A stretch of DNA of 40,593 nt from an uncultured Candidatus Saccharibacteria bacterium (lineage in GTDB: Bacteria > Patescibacteriota > Saccharimonadia > Saccharimonadales > Saccharimonadaceae): the NCBI GenBank assembly GCA_938017675.1, contig CALIJB010000020.1, positions 1 through 40,593 of the forward strand, read 5' to 3'. The translations under genes and the position numbers were made by a program. The notes under the pieces are model-generated. The model was given only the letters and a program-made list of their open reading frames with translations. It did not search any database and was not told where the DNA came from. How positions within the stretch are numbered: position 1 is the stretch's first letter; every line of letters starts with the position of its first letter. Below, piece after piece: positions 7,508 through 15,634 of this stretch.

Positions 7508-8730
7508 TTGGCTCCTTTCTGAGTGCGGCTATAAATTGATAAGCACTTGCTAGCAACGTCATCCCAGCTGATACGAGCATATTCCGATTTGATGCCGCGC
7601 TTCATATCGTTCAGCAGTTGCGGCGATTTAGCCAAAGCCACTAGCTGATCAGCCAACTTATGCGTATCCCAAAAATCATAACGAAAAACTGTATCGAGGA
7701 CTTCACCAACACCAGACTGATTAGTCACGATTAGCGCTGTATCATAATGTGCCGCCTCGAGCGCAGCCAAGCCAAACGGCTCGCTAACCGAGCTCATCAC
7801 GAAGACGTCCGACACGCGATAAGCGTCGCGCCACTGCTTGCCACGGACAAAACCTGTGAAATATACTTTATCAGCAACCCCATGGTCAGCAGCAATCCGA
7901 ATCAGCTCGTCGCGCTGCTCGCCGTCGCCAGCTAGCAAAAAGGCAAAGCGGTCGTGCTGCTGGCAGGCCTTGGCAAAACCGCGCATCAGCTGCACCAGGC
8001 CCTTCTGCGCCGTAAAGCGCGTCACTGTCGATACCACCGTATAGCCTTCGTCCTTAAGTAATTCTAAGTACTTGTAAGTCCGCCGGTCATAGTCGTAGTT
8101 AATCAGCGAGCTAGCATCAATTGCGTTGTGTACGACCTCAATTTTGTCAGCTGGAATATGGTATTTATGAACGATAATTCCCTTAGTAATATTGCTAACA
8201 GCAATGATTCGGTCAGCCATCATCAGACCGTTATATTCAATCTCGTGAATGACAGGATTGCCAAACTCGCTGGCGCCAGCGCGGTCAAATTCCGTAGCGT
8301 GAACATGAACGATTAGCGGCGCGTCGGTTAATTGCTTGGCGCGCATGCCAGCTTCCATCGTTAGCCAATCGTGAACATGGATAGCATCCGGCTTATCAAT
8401 CCGATCGACTAGCTGCTCGACATAGCCGACATATTGCTTTTGCACGCCCCGCATGGTCGTCAAATCGCCAGCCGGAACGTCATCGAGATTACGTGCCGTT
8501 ACTGCGCCGCCGCCATAAGAATTCAACGCCTTATCGCCATGAAATGGCGGCAGTTCGGTCGCCGAGTAAATATTCAAGAAATCAATATCATCGTATTTTG
8601 CAGTGTAGGGGAGCACGAAATCAATTGACGCGCCCCGCTGAGCAAGCGCCTTAGACAAGTGATAACACGCGACACCGAGACCTCCGCTGTTGTGCGGCGG
8701 GAGTTCCCACCCTAACATTAATATCTTCAT
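7504..8730 (-). CDS. GT4/GT5-like glycosyltransferase, probable glucan synthase
   Basis: A 408-aa GT-B-fold transferase. The N-terminal MKILMLGWELPPHNSGGLG resembles the glycogen-synthase-type nucleotide-sugar transferases, with the Gly-rich loop at 15-18. HVHDW appears near residue 120. The C-terminal half carries RFTAQKGL, the LLAGDGEQ segment and SEPFGLAALEA, the E-x7-E donor site. First gene of the GT-GH57-GH15 operon; genes overlap by 4 nt or less. The context points to alpha-glucan elongation from UDP- or ADP-glucose, with the two hydrolases for turnover. A role in another glycan cannot be excluded. Confidence 0.8.
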   Translation of the reverse strand: MKILMLGWELPPHNSGGLGVACYHLSKALAQRGASIDFVLPYTAKYDDIDFLNIYSATELPPFHGDKALNSYGGGAVTARNLDDVPAGDLTTMRGVQKQYVGYVEQLVDRIDKPDAIHVHDWLTMEAGMRAKQLTDAPLIVHVHATEFDRAGASEFGNPVIHEIEYNGLMMADRIIAVSNITKGIIVHKYHIPADKIEVVHNAIDASSLINYDYDRRTYKYLELLKDEGYTVVSTVTRFTAQKGLVQLMRGFAKACQQHDRFAFLLAGDGEQRDELIRIAADHGVADKVYFTGFVRGKQWRDAYRVSDVFVMSSVSEPFGLAALEAAHYDTALIVTNQSGVGEVLDTVFRYDFWDTHKLADQLVALAKSPQLLNDMKRGIKSEYARISWDDVASKCLSIYSRTQKGAK

Positions 8731-8787
8731 AAAAATTCTACTCGGTCATGCCGTAGCCTAACCATTCCCTTATGTTGTTCATTTAAC

Positions 8788-8817
8788 AGTATAGCGCTTT
8801 TTTGCTTATGATTGCAA
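8788..8817 (-). promoter_or_regulatory. Promoter of the glucan operon
   Basis: On the minus strand TTGCAA (8812-8817), 18 nt, TATACT (8788-8793). It would give a leader of about 50 nt before the ATG at 8730. Confidence 0.6.
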
Positions 8818-8891
8818 CAAAAATAAGCATTTTGTAAAATTTTGTGAAAAATTATCGTGAAAACATATAGATTTTTTGCAGCAAACGGTGC

Positions 8892-9884
8892 ATGATAGTA
8901 AGCATGGATAGTGCAATATCGACTTCGGTAATTAACGATCTAAAGAGCCTGCTAGTATCGCCGAATGCTTTTCGCTCGCTGCTAGTGCTAGTTTTGTCGA
9001 TGATTGCTGCTTACTGGTTAAGTAAGTTCCTAGCGCGCGGCTTGATTTTCATAGCACAACGTATCGGCCGCCGCAGCGACAATGAATCAGACGAAGCGCG
9101 CGTCACTCGGTTGCGGCAAACCGAAACATACCTGAGCGTGTCTATTGCCATCATTCGCGCACTAGTGGTAGTATCGGTTGGTTATATCGCTTGGCGAATC
9201 CTCAGTCCAACCGCCGCTAATTCTAGCACCTCCGGCGGGCTAGCCGCTATTGGTGCTGGTGCTATGTTTGCTTTGGTGGCCGGACAAACTATCGGTATCG
9301 TGTTGCGCGACCTAACTGCTAGCGCGATTATGATTTCAGAAAACTGGTACAAGATAGGCGATTTCGTTAAGCTCGATCCATTCACGGACTTGAGCGGCGT
9401 CGTCGAGCGTTTCACGCTGACCTCGACGCGTATTCGCGCTCTCAATGGCGAAGTCATCACCGTTCACAACCAAAACATCACTGGCGCCCGCGTCACGCCG
9501 CATGGCGTACGCACGATCGCTGTTGATATTTTCGTTCGCGACAAGCGAGCCGGCGTCGCTGCTATCCGCCGAATTATCGCCGCCATTCCAAAGGGCACGA
9601 TGATGCTAGCGCACCCATTGCGAATTACCAATATCGATAAATGGGGCGACGAGCGCTGGCGTATTACTGTCACCGGTCAAACTCCGCCGGGGCGCGAATG
9701 GTTAATTGATAAATTTTTCGTCGAAGCTGTCTCTAGTCTCGACAACGATAAAGAAAAGTCCGAACGCTTACTGTCGCTGCCGCCAATCCCGCACGCCGCC
9801 GACGAAACCGCCAACCGCCGCTTCAAGCGTGCCGTCCGTGTCAAAAAAGATCAACCTAAAGATATCGCCATTGATGATATCTAA
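8892..9884 (+). CDS. Small-conductance mechanosensitive channel (MscS family)
   Basis: A 330-aa inner-membrane protein that would release solutes on hypo-osmotic shock. Hydrophobic helices lie at about 28-57 and 80-104. They are followed by the Gly/Ala-rich pore helix GLAAIGAGAMFALVAGQ and then the beta domain with GDFVKL...GVVERFTLTSTRIR, the MscS signature. The basic C-terminal tail (RRFKRAVRVKKDQ) is an extension. A TATAGA box at 8866-8871 suggests a leader of about 14 nt to ATG 8892; ATG 8904 is an alternative start. The tRNA-Trp gene follows closely. Confidence 0.88.
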   Translation: MIVSMDSAISTSVINDLKSLLVSPNAFRSLLVLVLSMIAAYWLSKFLARGLIFIAQRIGRRSDNESDEARVTRLRQTETYLSVSIAIIRALVVVSVGYIAWRILSPTAANSSTSGGLAAIGAGAMFALVAGQTIGIVLRDLTASAIMISENWYKIGDFVKLDPFTDLSGVVERFTLTSTRIRALNGEVITVHNQNITGARVTPHGVRTIAVDIFVRDKRAGVAAIRRIIAAIPKGTMMLAHPLRITNIDKWGDERWRITVTGQTPPGREWLIDKFFVEAVSSLDNDKEKSERLLSLPPIPHAADETANRRFKRAVRVKKDQPKDIAIDDI

Positions 9885-9919
9885 AAAGCATTTCGCTATG
9901 CTATAATAGGAAAGCGTAA

Positions 9920-9994
9920 AGGGGCATAGTACAACGGCTAGTATAACGGTCTCCAAAACCGTAGATTGAGGTTCGATTCCTCATGCCCCTGCCA
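9920..9994 (+). tRNA. tRNA-Trp(CCA)
   Basis: Acceptor AGGGGCA (9920-9926) pairs with TGCCCCT (9984-9990). The anticodon loop is CTCCAAA with anticodon CCA, and the T loop is TTCGATT. Discriminator G and encoded CCA follow. A TATAAT box at 9902-9907 lies just upstream. Closely parallels bacterial tRNA-Trp. Confidence 0.95.
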
Positions 9995-10049
9995 CAAACC
10001 ACATAAGTGCATAATTGCAGTTTTAAGTTCCATTACCTATAATAATTTT

Positions 10050-10616
10050 ATGAATCCTAGTTCTATCTCTCATCCGCACGCTATCATGATGGTTGGCTTG
10101 CCAGGCAGCGGCAAAACATTTTTCGCGCAGCAATTTTCTGAGATGTTTAATGCGCCGTTTGTTGATTCGCAATTTATTAGCGAGCACAGCCTAGATAGCA
10201 ATGCCAGCGAGGAGGTTTGCCAGCGATTTTTGGCCGAGATAGCACGCACCAAGCAAACTTTTATTTATGAAGACAGCAATTTAAGCCGCGTCCGCCGCGC
10301 CGAGTTTGCACGCTGGGCCAAGGGACATGGTTATAAGCCGCTTATTATTTGGGTGCAGACCGATGAAGCAACTTGCCGGCGCCGCATTCAAAAAGGCCAC
10401 TCGCTAGATACTATAAACTTTGATGCCGCCGTCAAGAGTTTCACCGAACCAAACGCCATCGAGAAACCAGTCGTTATCAGCGGCAAACACACATACAAAA
10501 CTCAAGCGCGTACTGTATTAGCTCGTCTCGGCGATAGTAATCGTCCTAGCCGGCCAATGACTAGCTTAGCCAGGCAGCGGCCAGAAGTTCGCCGCCGCGG
10601 CATCAGTATCCAATAA
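10050..10616 (+). CDS. P-loop kinase / ATPase (zeta-toxin or PNK-like)
   Basis: A 188-aa protein with Walker A GLPGSGKT near residues 16-23, inside MMVGLPGSGKTFFAQQ. FIYEDSNLSR near residue 75 resembles a Walker-B/substrate segment. WVQTDEATCRRRIQKG is the arginine-rich lid typical of small-molecule or nucleic-acid kinases (AAA_33 group). The tail is basic. It could phosphorylate a nucleoside, sugar or RNA end; no antitoxin partner is visible. TATAAT (10038-10043) lies exactly 6 nt before the ATG, so the mRNA is probably leaderless. One base separates it from the metallopeptidase, so the two are an operon. Confidence 0.7.
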   Translation: MNPSSISHPHAIMMVGLPGSGKTFFAQQFSEMFNAPFVDSQFISEHSLDSNASEEVCQRFLAEIARTKQTFIYEDSNLSRVRRAEFARWAKGHGYKPLIIWVQTDEATCRRRIQKGHSLDTINFDAAVKSFTEPNAIEKPVVISGKHTYKTQARTVLARLGDSNRPSRPMTSLARQRPEVRRRGISIQ

Positions 10617-10617
10617 T

Positions 10618-11325
10618 ATGCCTGCCAAATTTCAAACTATCGACGATCCGGAGTTCGGCGAGATTGCTATCATGCGCCGCGCTACCCGCTATACTCGCAT
10701 CAAGCTCGGCACCGACGGGCGCTTCGTCGTTACTAGCGGCCAGCTAGTACCGCTAGCGTTTATTCGCTCGTTTATTGAACAGTCGCGCGAAGACTTGCGC
10801 AAAATAGCCAAAGATTCGTCCATCGCCCAGCCGTATCGCGACGGGCAGCTCATCGGCAAAACCCATCAATTAGCTATCGTGCCAACACAGATGACCAAAC
10901 AGCCGGAAGTTCGTACCATGCGCGGCAAGCTGCTAGTCAAGCTGCCGCCCGAATTTTCACTCGACAATCAGGAACTTCAACAGCAAATCCGCGACGAAGC
11001 AATCAAGATCTTGCGCCGCGATGCCAAAAAATACTTACCGCCGCTACTAGAAGAATTAGCTGGCACTTATGGTTTCGCTTACCAGCGCGTTCGCTTCAGC
11101 CACGCCGGCAGCCGATGGGGCAGCTGCAGCTCCAACGGAACGATTAGCCTCAACATTGCTTTGATGAAGCTACCCGATGAATTGATTCGGTATGTATTGA
11201 TTCACGAACTTTGTCACACTCGCCACATGAATCATTCCGCAGCCTTTTGGCGCGAAGTTGAACGCTACGACCTGCACTACCGCCTCCACCGGCAACAGCT
11301 CAAGCGCCAAACTCCAATCGTCTAA
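10618..11325 (+). CDS. YgjP/DUF45-type metallopeptidase
   Basis: A 235-aa zinc-peptidase-like protein. The active site is HELCHTRHMNHS: His196 and His200 as zinc ligands, Glu197 as catalytic base, and His206 as probable third ligand. SRWGSCSSNGTISLN just upstream is the hallmark of the YgjP/WLM-like family. The N-terminal third is a beta-rich region that starts ADDPEFG-like and carries many Arg residues. No signal peptide. In several genomes such proteins accompany restriction or nucleic-acid enzymes; here it is paired with the P-loop kinase directly upstream. Its substrate is unknown. Confidence 0.82.
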   Translation: MPAKFQTIDDPEFGEIAIMRRATRYTRIKLGTDGRFVVTSGQLVPLAFIRSFIEQSREDLRKIAKDSSIAQPYRDGQLIGKTHQLAIVPTQMTKQPEVRTMRGKLLVKLPPEFSLDNQELQQQIRDEAIKILRRDAKKYLPPLLEELAGTYGFAYQRVRFSHAGSRWGSCSSNGTISLNIALMKLPDELIRYVLIHELCHTRHMNHSAAFWREVERYDLHYRLHRQQLKRQTPIV

Positions 11326-11367
11326 GTCTTTTCATAAATTGCCTTTGCGGTTATACTAATAATAGCT

Positions 11368-13002
11368 ATGGGTGGCCAAGTCAAAGATTATATAAACATC
11401 GATCCGTCAACGCATCGCATGAAGATTATTCGCTGGATAGCGCTTTTGATTCCGCTGCTATTAGTGGCGTACAGCGTCTTCATGCAATTCTCGCCGCTCG
11501 GCAAGCCGACAGCAGTGAATATGTATGCTTTCTACGTGGTTAATATCTGTTGGGTCATCATCGGCTTTTGGCAATTTTTCACGGTGCGGCAGCATACTGG
11601 CTACATTATCGGACTCATTAGTTATCATATTCTAGCGTTAGTTTATGTGCTGACAGTTTCAGGTTTTGATATGCCGCTGATTTACACCTGGTCGGCGCTG
11701 TTGCTAGCTAGCTCTGTTTATTTGGGTCAGGCGGGCATCAATATCAGCATTGCAACTCTGTTTGTTGCCGCTTCGGGCAGTGTTATTATTCATGCTAGCG
11801 ACGACAAACAAGTTGTGTCTATCGTCATCCACTTTTTGGGTACGCTCATTATAAGCTACATGGTCAAGATGGTCATTTCAGCTCAGGCGATTGATCAAGC
11901 CGAGCTCTTGCGTAGCCAAACCGCCGAGCGCCTGCAGCGCGATCGCATCGTTACTATCGTCAACAACCTCTCTGACGCTATTATTAGCACCGATAGAAAC
12001 GGTATCATTTCGCTATACAACGCCTCGGCGCTAAACCTATTTGATACTAATACCGATCTCGCTGGCAAATGTATTGACGATTTTATTTCGATCGTCGATA
12101 ATAATAAAGAGCCATTCAAGTTCGCTGACAAGCTGCATTCCGCCAAAACTACGCAATTCCGCGATGATCTAACTGCCAAAATATCCAATGAAAGCATTCG
12201 CCTCGGCGCAACATACTCGCCAATTCGCAGCACCAACAGCGTTAGCGACGATGGCTATGTAATCATCTTGCGCGATATCACCAAGCAAAAATCTCTCGAC
12301 GACGAGCGCGACGAGTTTATTTCGGTTGTCAGCCACGAGCTGCGCACCCCGATAACTATTGCCGAAGGATCGCTAAGCAATGTCTCGCTGATGATTAAGC
12401 GTCCCGACATTCCAAAAGAAAGATTAATCAATGGCATCAGCACTGCTCACGAGCAAATTATATTTTTGGCGCGAATGGTCAACGATCTCTCAACCTTGAG
12501 CCGTGCTGAACGCGGTGTCGCTGACGAGCCGGAAAACATCGACGTCCAAGCGCTAATTGATGAACTATACGCCGAATACGCACCACAAGCTGCCGACAAA
12601 TCATTGACCTTTGATGTAGATATTGCACCGCAAGTCGGCCAGGTTAATCAAAGCCGCCTTTACCTAAAAGAGGTCTTGCAAAACTTCATCAACAATGCCA
12701 TCCGCTATACCGAAAAGGGCGGCGTCACCATCATCGTCAAGCCAGGCGAAAACGACACCATCAATTTTGCCGTCAAAGACACTGGCATCGGCATCAGCCG
12801 CAGCGACCAAGCTCACTTGTACCAAAAATTCTGGCGCAGCGAAGATTACCGCACCCGCGAAACTAGCGGCACCGGGCTAGGGCTTTACGTCGTTGCCAAA
12901 CTCGCTCTCAAGCTCAAAACCGAAATCAAACTCAAAAGCCGCCTCAATCATGGCTCAACTTTCAGCTTTTCATTGCCCGCCGTGAAAAAGAATAAGTCTT
13001 AA
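11368..13002 (+). CDS. Membrane sensor histidine kinase (orphan)
   Basis: A 544-aa protein with five to six transmembrane helices in residues 20-172 and almost no extracytoplasmic domain. A PAS-like domain lies at about 190-305 (IVNNLSDAIISTDRNG), the HisKA site is VVSHELRTPIT with His323, and the ATPase domain has N (NFINNAIRYTEKGG), G1 (KDTGIGIS) and G2 (GTGLGLYV) boxes. The multi-pass sensor suggests detection within the membrane. TATACT lies about 10 nt before the ATG. No response regulator is adjacent; the nearest one in the window is at 38283. Confidence 0.88.
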   Translation: MGGQVKDYINIDPSTHRMKIIRWIALLIPLLLVAYSVFMQFSPLGKPTAVNMYAFYVVNICWVIIGFWQFFTVRQHTGYIIGLISYHILALVYVLTVSGFDMPLIYTWSALLLASSVYLGQAGINISIATLFVAASGSVIIHASDDKQVVSIVIHFLGTLIISYMVKMVISAQAIDQAELLRSQTAERLQRDRIVTIVNNLSDAIISTDRNGIISLYNASALNLFDTNTDLAGKCIDDFISIVDNNKEPFKFADKLHSAKTTQFRDDLTAKISNESIRLGATYSPIRSTNSVSDDGYVIILRDITKQKSLDDERDEFISVVSHELRTPITIAEGSLSNVSLMIKRPDIPKERLINGISTAHEQIIFLARMVNDLSTLSRAERGVADEPENIDVQALIDELYAEYAPQAADKSLTFDVDIAPQVGQVNQSRLYLKEVLQNFINNAIRYTEKGGVTIIVKPGENDTINFAVKDTGIGISRSDQAHLYQKFWRSEDYRTRETSGTGLGLYVVAKLALKLKTEIKLKSRLNHGSTFSFSLPAVKKNKS

Positions 13003-13027
13003 CGCTTTAGAAAAGACGCGAAATCGC

Positions 13028-13056
13028 TTGCTATTTTCGCTCGGCAGTCGTATAAT
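13028..13056 (+). promoter_or_regulatory. Promoter of secE-nusG
   Basis: TTGCTA (13028-13033), 17 nt, TATAAT (13051-13056). A weaker second set, TTGACA at 13061-13066 with TATTTA at 13085-13090, lies downstream in the leader. Confidence 0.6.
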
Positions 13057-13110
13057 TAGCTTGACAGTCTGGGACATACCAGGCTATTTAATTTGGGAGG
13101 AAACACTATC

Positions 13111-13539
13111 GTGGCAAAATCCGCAAAAGGTAAATCAAAGCAAAAATCACAAAACCGCATCACTCGCATTACTGCCGGCGACAAAGCTGCAAAGCCAAAG
13201 AAGCCGAGCATCCTGGCGACCGCCAAAGAATTAGCTGGCCGCACACAAGCCGAGAAATCTAACACCAAGACCGCTAGGCCATCTGGCGCCAAAACCAAAA
13301 CCGCCAGCAAAACCAGCAAACCTAAAAACTCAAAAAGCTGCCGCAATCCGCTCAGTGCTATCACTAGTTATTTCCGCGGCGCCTGGCAGGAGATCAAACA
13401 AGTCCGCTGGCCAGACCGCCGTTCGACCTGGGGCATGGTTGGCGCACTGATCGTTTTCACCGCAGCGCTGTTTCTGGTCATTATCTTGCTGGATTACGGA
13501 TTCGCTTGGCTATTCAAACTAATCATGGGAACAAAGTAG
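13111..13539 (+). CDS. secE: Preprotein translocase subunit SecE
   Basis: A 142-aa protein whose last 55 residues are SecE: an amphipathic AWQEIKQVRWPDRRSTW segment followed by one transmembrane helix (GMVGALIVFTAALFLVIILL). It clamps SecY in the Sec channel. The 85-residue N-terminal part is an unusual Lys/Ala/Thr/Ser-rich, low-complexity basic extension. I choose the GTG at 13111 because GGGAGG lies about 10 nt before it; the ATG 18 nt upstream lacks a ribosome site. nusG starts 10 nt after the stop, the classical bacterial order. Confidence 0.9.
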   Translation: MAKSAKGKSKQKSQNRITRITAGDKAAKPKKPSILATAKELAGRTQAEKSNTKTARPSGAKTKTASKTSKPKNSKSCRNPLSAITSYFRGAWQEIKQVRWPDRRSTWGMVGALIVFTAALFLVIILLDYGFAWLFKLIMGTK

Positions 13540-13549
13540 AAAGGATCTT

Positions 13550-14098
13550 ATGGCAAAATCAAATCGTTATGACAGCTCGCGGCAATGGTATGCTATCCAT
13601 ACTTACAGCGGCTACGAGGAAAAAGTCGCTGAAAGCATCCGCCAGCGCGCTCAAACCATCGACATGGCTGACAAAATTTTCGATGCCATTGTGCCGAAAG
13701 AAAAGCAAGTTCAAATCAAAAATGGCAAGCGCAAAATCATCAACGCCATCATCTTTCAGGGTTACGTCTTGGTCGAGATGAAATTAACCGACGAAACTTG
13801 GTATATCGTCCGCAACACGCCAGGCGTTACCGGCTTTGTCGGCAGCGGCACCTCGCCAACTCCAGTTTCCGAAGCAGAAATTACTAAAATTAAAAAGCGT
13901 ATGAACGTCGAAGATCCAAAGCACCAAATTGACTTTACAGAAGGAGAAGTAGTTAATATCATCGACGGGCCCTTCAAAGGTTTCGACGGCGCCGTTAGCG
14001 AGATTGACGCTGCCAAAGGCACTCTTAAAGTCATGGTCAGCATGTTCGGCCGCGACACGCCAGTTGAGCTCGATGCTTTGCAAGTCAAAAAAGTCTAG
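13550..14098 (+). CDS. nusG: Transcription antitermination protein NusG
   Basis: A 182-aa RNA-polymerase-binding elongation factor. The NGN domain begins QWYAIHTYSGYEEKVAESI and includes GYVLVEM and NTPGVTGFVG; the KOW domain is GEVVNIIDGPFKGFDGAVSEID. Length and layout are typical. AAAGGAT precedes the ATG by a few bases. It is cotranscribed with secE. It probably couples transcription to translation; rplK follows from a separate promoter. Confidence 0.96.
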   Translation: MAKSNRYDSSRQWYAIHTYSGYEEKVAESIRQRAQTIDMADKIFDAIVPKEKQVQIKNGKRKIINAIIFQGYVLVEMKLTDETWYIVRNTPGVTGFVGSGTSPTPVSEAEITKIKKRMNVEDPKHQIDFTEGEVVNIIDGPFKGFDGAVSEIDAAKGTLKVMVSMFGRDTPVELDALQVKKV

Positions 14099-14172
14099 GC
14101 CGCCAATCAAAAATCCTATCACAGCAAGAGAGCTGAAGCTCTGCAAAACCGTACAACTCGCCGAGCTTTAGC

Positions 14173-14244
14173 TTGCGTAATCTCGTAAAACACGCTATAC
14201 TATAGCAGTTACGCACTAAATATCAGCTTCTCAATATATTTAGT
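14173..14244 (+). promoter_or_regulatory. Promoter and leader hairpin of rplK
   Basis: TTGCGT (14173-14178), 17 nt, TATACT (14196-14201). The leader contains a perfect 9-bp hairpin (14215-14223 with 14236-14244, 12-nt loop) ending right at the AAAGGA ribosome site. Its position suits translational control, but it has no obvious likeness to the L1-binding site. Confidence 0.55.
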
Positions 14245-14255
14245 AAAGGAAAATT

Positions 14256-14681
14256 ATGGCAAAGAAAATTATCGGTAACTTGAAGTTACGTATTCCAGCT
14301 GGCCGAGCGACTGCTGGACCTCCGGTCGGTTCAACACTTGGCCAGTGGGGCTTGAATATGATGGATTTTATCAATCCATTCAACGAAGCCACCAAAGGCA
14401 TGATGGGTAAGGATGTCATCGTGCACATTCAAGTTTACGAAGACCGCACCTTCACCTGGAACTGCCTGGGGCAGCCAGTCGACGACATGATTCGCAGCGC
14501 CATCGGCATCCAAAAAGGCAGCGGCAAGCCGCACGTCGATAAAGTCGGCAAAATCACTCGCGCCCAGCTCGAGGAAATCGCCAAGACCAAGATGGATCAG
14601 CTCAACGCTATTGATTTAGACGGCGCCGTCAAGGTAGTTGCTGGTACCGCTCGCAGCATGGGTGTAGAAGTCGTTGACTAA
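14256..14681 (+). CDS. rplK: Ribosomal protein uL11
   Basis: A 141-aa protein of normal length. The N-terminal domain carries LRIPAGRATAGPPVGSTLGQ with the flexible GQWG...MDFINPFN region. The C-terminal RNA-binding domain has KVGKITRAQLEEIAKTKM and GTARSMGVEVVD. It forms the GTPase-associated stalk base with 23S rRNA. The usual partner rplA does not follow; a tRNA-Pro gene is next, so the rplK-rplA pair is broken here. Confidence 0.96.
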   Translation: MAKKIIGNLKLRIPAGRATAGPPVGSTLGQWGLNMMDFINPFNEATKGMMGKDVIVHIQVYEDRTFTWNCLGQPVDDMIRSAIGIQKGSGKPHVDKVGKITRAQLEEIAKTKMDQLNAIDLDGAVKVVAGTARSMGVEVVD

Positions 14682-14729
14682 CTAAATAGTTTACACACTC
14701 CGGCGCCTAGGATATAATAGGCTAAGTGT

Positions 14730-14806
14730 CGGGGTGTGGCGCAGCTTGGTAGCGCGCACCGTTCGGGACGGTGAGGTCGCTGGTTCAAATCCAGTCACCC
14801 CGACCA
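14730..14806 (+). tRNA. tRNA-Pro(CGG)
   Basis: Acceptor CGGGGTG (14730-14736) pairs with CACCCCG (14796-14802). The anticodon stem CACCG/CGGTG closes the loop TTCGGGA, anticodon CGG. Discriminator A and encoded CCA follow. TATAAT at 14713-14718. Confidence 0.95.
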
Positions 14807-14837
14807 TTGAACCCGTACTCAAACCCGTGTCATGGTG

Positions 14838-14857
14838 AACCCGTGGCGCGGGTTTTT
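14838..14857 (+). terminator. Intrinsic terminator after tRNA-Pro
   Basis: AACCCG (14838-14843) pairs with CGGGTT (14849-14854), followed by TTT. Two further copies of AACCCGT lie just upstream, at about 14811 and 14822, a small direct repeat. Confidence 0.75.
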
Positions 14858-14869
14858 GTTTGATTTTGA

Positions 14870-14938
14870 GGGTTTTGGGGGTGTTTTGGGCTTGTTCGGG
14901 CGTGTTCGGTTGTGTGCGGGCGGGGTCGTAGGGTCGGG
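14870..14938 (+). other. G-tract cluster, two possible G-quadruplexes
   Basis: Eight runs of at least three G in 69 nt on the plus strand, with G and T making up most of the bases. 14870-14900 fits G3-L4-G5-L6-G3-L7-G3. 14918-14938 fits G3-L1-G4-L5-G3-L2-G3. No coding frame of interest. Downstream a bulged stem, GTAGGG/TCG with CGA/CCCTAC, reaches to about 14980. Confidence 0.55.
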
Positions 14939-15006
14939 TCTTGTGCCTGATGCGACTTAGCGACCCCTACCGGCGAGGTATTGATCTATGCTACAATTAG
15001 AATACA

Positions 15007-15450
15007 ATGTACGATTGTTTTCGTTTCTTGGCGCATGAGGCAGGCTGGAATATTATTCATCAATCTGGTTTCTTAGGCTGGCTGCTGACTCCAGTTAAGC
15101 AAGACCCGGCGGTTGTTCAAGAATTTCCCATATACATCCAGATTGGTCTTAAAGCATCCGATATGTATCTTGACATACCTGTCTGCGCAATAAATACCGT
15201 TTTGTTTCTTGTACTTTTTGGGCTGGGGTCCTACTTGATTTCATTCGGCATTAAGTCTCGCTCATGGCGCACGACGGGAATAATCCTCATTCTTGCTGGA
15301 CTAGGATGGTATTTTGCGCTGCGCAATTACTATGACGTTATGTTTATCACCAAAGTTGTATATACGCTTGTCGCTTTAGCTTTTGCTGGCGGCGGTGTGG
15401 CTATAGGAAAATATAAACGCAACATCATTGATACTACTCAAGCTGAATGA
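15007..15450 (+). CDS. Integral membrane protein, three helices, unknown function
   Basis: A 147-aa protein not matched to a named family. After about 50 polar residues (a short amphipathic GFLGWLLTPV stretch near 21-30) it has three hydrophobic helices at about 59-80, 88-105 and 113-132, separated by very short loops. The basic ends (KSRSWR, KYKRN) predict topology by the positive-inside rule. TACAAT lies 9 nt before the ATG. It stands alone between the G-tract region and the carboxypeptidase. The 184 nt after it hold only a weak hairpin (GTACT-TCAA-AGTAC). Confidence 0.65.
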   Translation: MYDCFRFLAHEAGWNIIHQSGFLGWLLTPVKQDPAVVQEFPIYIQIGLKASDMYLDIPVCAINTVLFLVLFGLGSYLISFGIKSRSWRTTGIILILAGLGWYFALRNYYDVMFITKVVYTLVALAFAGGGVAIGKYKRNIIDTTQAE

Positions 15451-15634
15451 TATCGCACAACAATTCACGTACTTCAAAGTACTTTACGCAGCGTCTCCTA
15501 TCGGCTACTGATATCAAACTTTACCCATTAGAGTCAATTGATATTACTCGACCATTGTCGCGGCTTTAACCAATCAACTTGCAAAGATTTCTATACCGCT
15601 AGCGCTTAGTTGTGGTAGAATAGAATTATAAATT

